Assembly: GCA_035544575.1 (NCBI GenBank) | Contig: DATKEC010000011.1 | Span: 1 to 64,000 of the forward strand | DNA: 64,000 bases | Direction of reading: 5' to 3' | Source of the DNA: DATHWB01 sp035544575 | GTDB lineage: Bacteria; Actinomycetota; Acidimicrobiia; Spongiisociales; ZC4RG35 | Shown here: positions 60,929 through 64,000 of the stretch, in pieces | How positions within the stretch are numbered: the stretch's first letter is position 1 | Layout: the number at the start of each line of letters is the position of its first letter | The notes under the pieces: generated by a model | What the model saw: the letters and a program-made list of their open reading frames with translations, nothing else | Database searches by the model: none | Told to the model about the DNA's origin: nothing | Program-made: the position numbers and the translations under genes

Positions 60929-61740
60929 TGGCCACCGCACGGCTGAGCCTCAACCAGAAAACGACCCAACACTGGTCGGTCGAAGAGGCCATCTCGGGAT
61001 GCGTGGATGCCGGAATCTCCTGGATCGGATTGTGGCGTGAGCATGTCGCCGCCGCCGGGCTGGAACGCACCGCTGACCTCGTCCGCGCCGCCGGTCTCGG
61101 CGTGTCCTCGCTGTGCAGGGGCGGATTCTTCCCATCGGCTACACGTGCCAGCTGGGAAATCGCGGTCGAGGAGAACCGGTTGGCCATCGACGAGGCGGCG
61201 ACGCTCGGCACCGACACGTTGGTCCTCGTGTGCGGCGGCATCGCCGGCGGCGACCTCGACGGATCGCGCCAGCAGGTCATCGATGGAATAGCCGCCATCG
61301 TCCCACATGCCGCCGACCGCGGGATCCGACTGGCGATCGAGCCGCTTCATCCCATGTTCTGCGCCGACCGATCCGTGGTCGTCACGCTCCGTCAAGCCCT
61401 CGACATCGCCGAGGCATTCGACGCCGCCACGGTGGGCGTGGTCATCGACACCTTCCACCTGTGGTGGGACCCGGACACCTGGGACCAGATCGCCCGGGCC
61501 GGAGACCGCATCTTCTCCTATCAGGTGTGCGACTGGCTCGACCCCCTCCCCGATCTGCTGATGGGCCGGGGGATGATGGGGGACGGAGTCATCGACTTCA
61601 ATCGTTTCAGTGCGGCGGTCGCCGCCGCCGGATACCGCGGTCCGATCGAAGTCGAGATCTTCAACCACGTGGTGTGGAACACCCCGGGTGCCGACGTCAT
61701 CGAGACCATGATGCGGCGCTACTCGGAGTTGGTCGACTGA
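60928..61740 (+). CDS. Sugar phosphate isomerase/epimerase-like TIM barrel protein
   Basis: A 270-residue xylose-isomerase-like TIM barrel (IolE/Hyi type). Metal-binding acidic residues fit RLAIEPLHPMFCADRS, VGVVIDTFHLWWDPDTWDQI, and GPIEVEIFNHVVWN. It should isomerise or epimerise a keto-sugar or inosose-type compound. It completes a three-gene operon with the oxidoreductase and DUF993, all coupled by overlaps and controlled by LacI regulator 2. Confidence 0.9.
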   Translation: MATARLSLNQKTTQHWSVEEAISGCVDAGISWIGLWREHVAAAGLERTADLVRAAGLGVSSLCRGGFFPSATRASWEIAVEENRLAIDEAATLGTDTLVLVCGGIAGGDLDGSRQQVIDGIAAIVPHAADRGIRLAIEPLHPMFCADRSVVVTLRQALDIAEAFDAATVGVVIDTFHLWWDPDTWDQIARAGDRIFSYQVCDWLDPLPDLLMGRGMMGDGVIDFNRFSAAVAAAGYRGPIEVEIFNHVVWNTPGADVIETMMRRYSELVD

Positions 61741-61784
61741 CGGTTCCGTAGTTCTGTCTCTCGGGTGCCATAGGCTGGCGAGCC

Positions 61785-62270
61785 ATGACAGATCTTCCCG
61801 TCGAGATCATCCGCAGCGATCGCCGCAAGCGCACACTCCAGGCCGACGTGATCGACGGCGCCATCCGAGTCCGCGTCCCGGCGGGACTCCCGCGTGAGGA
61901 GGAGCGGCGGATGGTCGAAGAACTGGTGGACAAGATCCGCCGGAAGCTCACCGCAGGCCGGGTCGATCTGGTCCCTCGGGCCGCCTCCCTGGCGCGTCGC
62001 TACGAGTTGGCAGTCCCGGTCGATGTCTCGTGGTCGGATCGCCAGAACCTGCGGTGGGGTTCCTGCACACCCAGTCAAGGAACCATCCGCATTTCGAGCC
62101 GGCTCGGCAACGTCCCGGAGTTCGTCCTCGACTTCGTCATCGTCCACGAGCTCGCCCACCTCCTGGTATCGGGACACGGGCCGGAGTTCCGGGTCCTCGA
62201 GGACCGCTACGAACTCGCCGAGCGGGCCCGTGGCTACCTGATGGCGCTTCGACACAGCGGCGCGGCCTGA
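61785..62270 (+). CDS. YgjP/WLM-like zinc metallopeptidase (DUF45)
   Basis: A 161-residue protein with the zinc motif FVIVHELAHLLVSGHGPEFR (HELAH-x5-H). The preceding NLRWGSCTPSQGTIRISSRL is the strand that defines the YgjP family. Function in vivo is not established. ATG 61785 lies about 8 bp after TAGGCT, suggesting a leaderless mRNA. Convergent with GAPDH. Confidence 0.87.
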   Translation: MTDLPVEIIRSDRRKRTLQADVIDGAIRVRVPAGLPREEERRMVEELVDKIRRKLTAGRVDLVPRAASLARRYELAVPVDVSWSDRQNLRWGSCTPSQGTIRISSRLGNVPEFVLDFVIVHELAHLLVSGHGPEFRVLEDRYELAERARGYLMALRHSGAA

Positions 62271-62287
62271 TCGCGCGGCAGAGTCGT

Positions 62288-63289
62288 TCAGGCCATGACG
62301 TGGGCGGCCATGTCGACCAGCCGAGCCGAGTAACCCCACTCGTTGTCGTACCAGGACACGACTTTCACCACGTTCTCGCGGAGAACCATCGTCGACTCGG
62401 CGTCGACGATGGACGAGTGGGGGTCGCCGATGATGTCCCGAGAGACCAGTGCCTCGTCCGTCACGCGCAACACGCCACGCATCGATGCCTCCGACGCGTC
62501 GGTGAGAGCGCCCACCACATCGGATACGGAAACCGTGGTCTGCAGGGTCGCCACGACATCGCACACCGAGCCGTCTTCGACCGGCACGCGGAAGGCCATT
62601 CCGTCCATGCGACCTTCGAGTTCGGGGATCACCAGCGCGGTCGCCTTGGCAGCCCCCGTGGTGGTCGGCACGATCGAAAGGGCGGCTGCCCGGCCCCGCC
62701 GGCGCTTGCGGGTGGGAGTGTCGACGAGTGCCTGGCTCGAGGTGTAGGCGTGGATCGTCGTCATCATCAGATGCTCGATGCCGAAGCTGTCGCTCAGCAC
62801 CTTGGCCACCGGTGCGAGGCAATTCGTCGTGCACGAGGCATTCGAGATGATGTGGTGGCTGTCCCGGTCGTAATCGTCGTGGTTGACGCCGAAGACGAAG
62901 GTCCCGTCGACGTCGTCGCTGGGTGCCGAGATGATCACCTTCGTGGCTCCCGCCTCGACGTGTCCCGACGCATCGGAGCGTCCCCGGAATGCGCCGGTGC
63001 TCTCGATCACGACCTCGGCGCCTAGCTCACCCCATGGGATGTCTGCCGGGGAGCGATGCGCGGAATAGGCCATCTCTCGACCGTCCACGACGATCGCGGA
63101 AGAGGTGTTCGTGACCTTGTGCGGATACCAACCGTGCACCGAGTCGTACTTGAGCAGATAGGCGATGTCGCCCACATCGCTCAGGTCGTTGATTCCGACG
63201 ATCTCGAAACGGTCGTCGTCGATCATCTGTTTGGCGGTGCATCGCCCGATCCGACCGAATCCGTTGATCCCGACCCGAACGCGTCCCAT
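62288..63289 (-). CDS. gap: Glyceraldehyde-3-phosphate dehydrogenase, type I
   Basis: A 333-residue GAPDH. The NAD site is RVGINGFGRIGRCTAKQM, with the NAD-selecting acidic loop VGINDLSDVGDIAYLLKYDS. Catalytic Cys is in SNASCTTNCLAP (about residue 153), and the end is VVSWYDNEWGYSARLVDM. It oxidises glyceraldehyde 3-phosphate to 1,3-bisphosphoglycerate. ATG 63289 is preferred, with GGGAGACGAG upstream; ATG 63310 is seven codons earlier. It is divergent from the TetR gene across two palindromes. Confidence 0.96.
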   Translation of the reverse strand: MGRVRVGINGFGRIGRCTAKQMIDDDRFEIVGINDLSDVGDIAYLLKYDSVHGWYPHKVTNTSSAIVVDGREMAYSAHRSPADIPWGELGAEVVIESTGAFRGRSDASGHVEAGATKVIISAPSDDVDGTFVFGVNHDDYDRDSHHIISNASCTTNCLAPVAKVLSDSFGIEHLMMTTIHAYTSSQALVDTPTRKRRRGRAAALSIVPTTTGAAKATALVIPELEGRMDGMAFRVPVEDGSVCDVVATLQTTVSVSDVVGALTDASEASMRGVLRVTDEALVSRDIIGDPHSSIVDAESTMVLRENVVKVVSWYDNEWGYSARLVDMAAHVMA

Positions 63290-63371
63290 CTCGTCTCCCA
63301 ACATCGGCAACAGGGTCCGAAACTACCCCGGGACTGGCCGGAGGGTCCAGTGGCCCTGCTTCCGCGGGCTG

Positions 63372-63393
63372 GATCGGACGTATACGTCCGATC
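63372..63393. promoter_or_regulatory. 22-bp perfect palindrome in the gap/tetR divergent region
   Basis: The half-site is GATCGGACGTA, followed by its exact reverse complement TACGTCCGATC. Perfect 22-bp dyads are rare by chance. It lies about 83 bp from the GAPDH start and 62 bp from the TetR start. Likely binding site for a dimeric regulator such as the adjacent TetR protein or another factor. Confidence 0.65.
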
Positions 63394-63414
63394 TAACCCT
63401 GGGTACGCCGGGAC

Positions 63415-63430
63415 TTACCGCGTACGGTAA
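63415..63430. promoter_or_regulatory. TetR-type operator-like inverted repeat TTACCGCGTACGGTAA
   Basis: Arms TTACCG and CGGTAA are perfect around CGTA, 25 bp before the TetR start. The size and position fit TetR autoregulation. Its inner GTAC overlaps a possible -10 (TACGGT). Confidence 0.6.
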
Positions 63431-63454
63431 AGTCTGTCGAGCGAAGGAGCCCGC

Positions 63455-64000
63455 ATGGCCACGCAGCCCGAACCGACCCTCGAGTACCGTGCCCGCCTCT
63501 CCCGGCGGCGAGTGCTCCACGCCGCGGTGGCTCTCGCCGACCGGGACGGCATCGACTCCTTGACCATGCGCAATCTCGCCCACGAACTCGATGTGGAGGC
63601 GATGTCGCTCTACTACCACGTGGCGAACAAGGAAGCCGTCCTCGACGGGATCGTCGAGGTCGTGGCCGAGGAGATCCTGGCGGCGATCGACCAACTCGAT
63701 CTCCCGGCTGGCGGCGATGACTGGCGAGGAAGCATGCGCCCGATGATCCTGGCGGCGCGCCAGGTGTTGCTGGCCCACCCCTGGGCGCCGGCGGTCATCG
63801 AGACGCGTACCGCGATGTGTCCTCCGATCATCCGGCATTTCGAAGCGGTTCTCGGTGTGTTCCTTGGTGCAGGCTTCTCCTATGACCTCGCGCACCATGC
63901 CATGCATGCCCTGGGAAGCCGCGCGCTCGGTTTCAATCAGGAGCTCTTCGCCCCTGACAGCGTCGGCAACGACGGCGACGAGACGATGGAGATGATGGAG
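63455..64000 (+). CDS. TetR-family transcriptional regulator, 3' end cut by the window
   Basis: The first 182 codons of a regulator, still open at the window end. The helix-turn-helix region is DSLTMRNLAHELDVEAMSLY followed by YHVANKEAVLDGIVE, which is of the TetR-class type (MSLYYHVANK). The following helical domain with HPWAPAVIETRTAMCPPIIR would bind a ligand. ATG 63455 has GAAGGAG upstream. It is divergent from GAPDH and has two palindromes before it. Confidence 0.9.
   Translation, partial: MATQPEPTLEYRARLSRRRVLHAAVALADRDGIDSLTMRNLAHELDVEAMSLYYHVANKEAVLDGIVEVVAEEILAAIDQLDLPAGGDDWRGSMRPMILAARQVLLAHPWAPAVIETRTAMCPPIIRHFEAVLGVFLGAGFSYDLAHHAMHALGSRALGFNQELFAPDSVGNDGDETMEMME

Overview
This window is about 68% GC by eye and reads as a chromosomal segment of a high-GC Actinomycetota, most likely an uncultured Acidimicrobiia-type bacterium (inference). 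Support for Actinomycetota: a DUF222/13E12 HNH protein with a perfect mycobacterial-type LexA box, an F420-type luciferase-like oxidoreductase, Thr-rich linkers after lipoprotein signals, many GTG starts, apparently leaderless genes, and dense ATGA/GTGA/TGATG translational coupling. I see no rRNA, tRNA, CRISPR array, insertion sequence or integrase.

Region 1 (1-12.9 kb), energy and stress. It holds an aquaporin tail, a K+ channel, a frameshifted beta-propeller lipoprotein, a sulfur operon (sulfide:quinone-reductase-like flavoprotein, TusE/DsrC-like, DsrE-like), a CBS protein followed by pyruvate:ferredoxin oxidoreductase and a dihydroorotate-dehydrogenase-like protein, a phosphofructokinase, a universal stress protein, and an AzlCD/GNAT operon. 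GGGCCGATCGGCCC-type palindromes in three divergent promoters, and the gene types (USP, CBS, baeRF, PFK, PFOR), resemble a DosR/DevR hypoxia regulon.

Region 2 (12.9-24.2 kb), around a large LuxR-type ATPase regulator. It holds two flavoprotein oxidoreductases, an OsmC-like protein, a hotdog-like protein, a PIG-L deacetylase, three tandem tiny ORFs of 33, 35 and 37 codons, a beta-carbonic anhydrase, an alpha/beta-hydrolase fused to an adenylate cyclase, a phosphoribosyltransferase and a HAD hydrolase. A recurrent ACCCAT motif marks several promoters here.

Region 3 (24.2-36.1 kb), peptide-like uptake: a CocE-type hydrolase, a PHP phosphoesterase, a complete Dpp/Opp-type ABC transporter, and a large DUF3604 (PHP-like) protein.

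Region 4 (36-45.3 kb), mixed: a baeRF protein, an SDR, an ABC-2 exporter with its own XRE regulator, the SOS-controlled 13E12 protein, an MFS transporter, a degenerate stretch, and DUF4262, GNAT and DUF1697 proteins.

Region 5 (45.3-57.5 kb), a catabolic locus: SDR/CoA-transferase/enoyl-CoA hydratase, a Liv/Urt-type ABC transporter, AroE-like and luciferase-like enzymes, a LacI regulator and a 2-keto-4-pentenoate-hydratase-like enzyme. One 14-bp palindrome (GGMAACCGKTTKCC-like) occurs before four transcription units, suggesting a single LacI regulon.

Region 6 (57.5-64 kb): a second LacI regulator faces a Gfo/Idh-DUF993-sugar-isomerase operon across twin LacI-type operators. Then come a YgjP-like metallopeptidase, GAPDH, and a TetR regulator cut by the window end.
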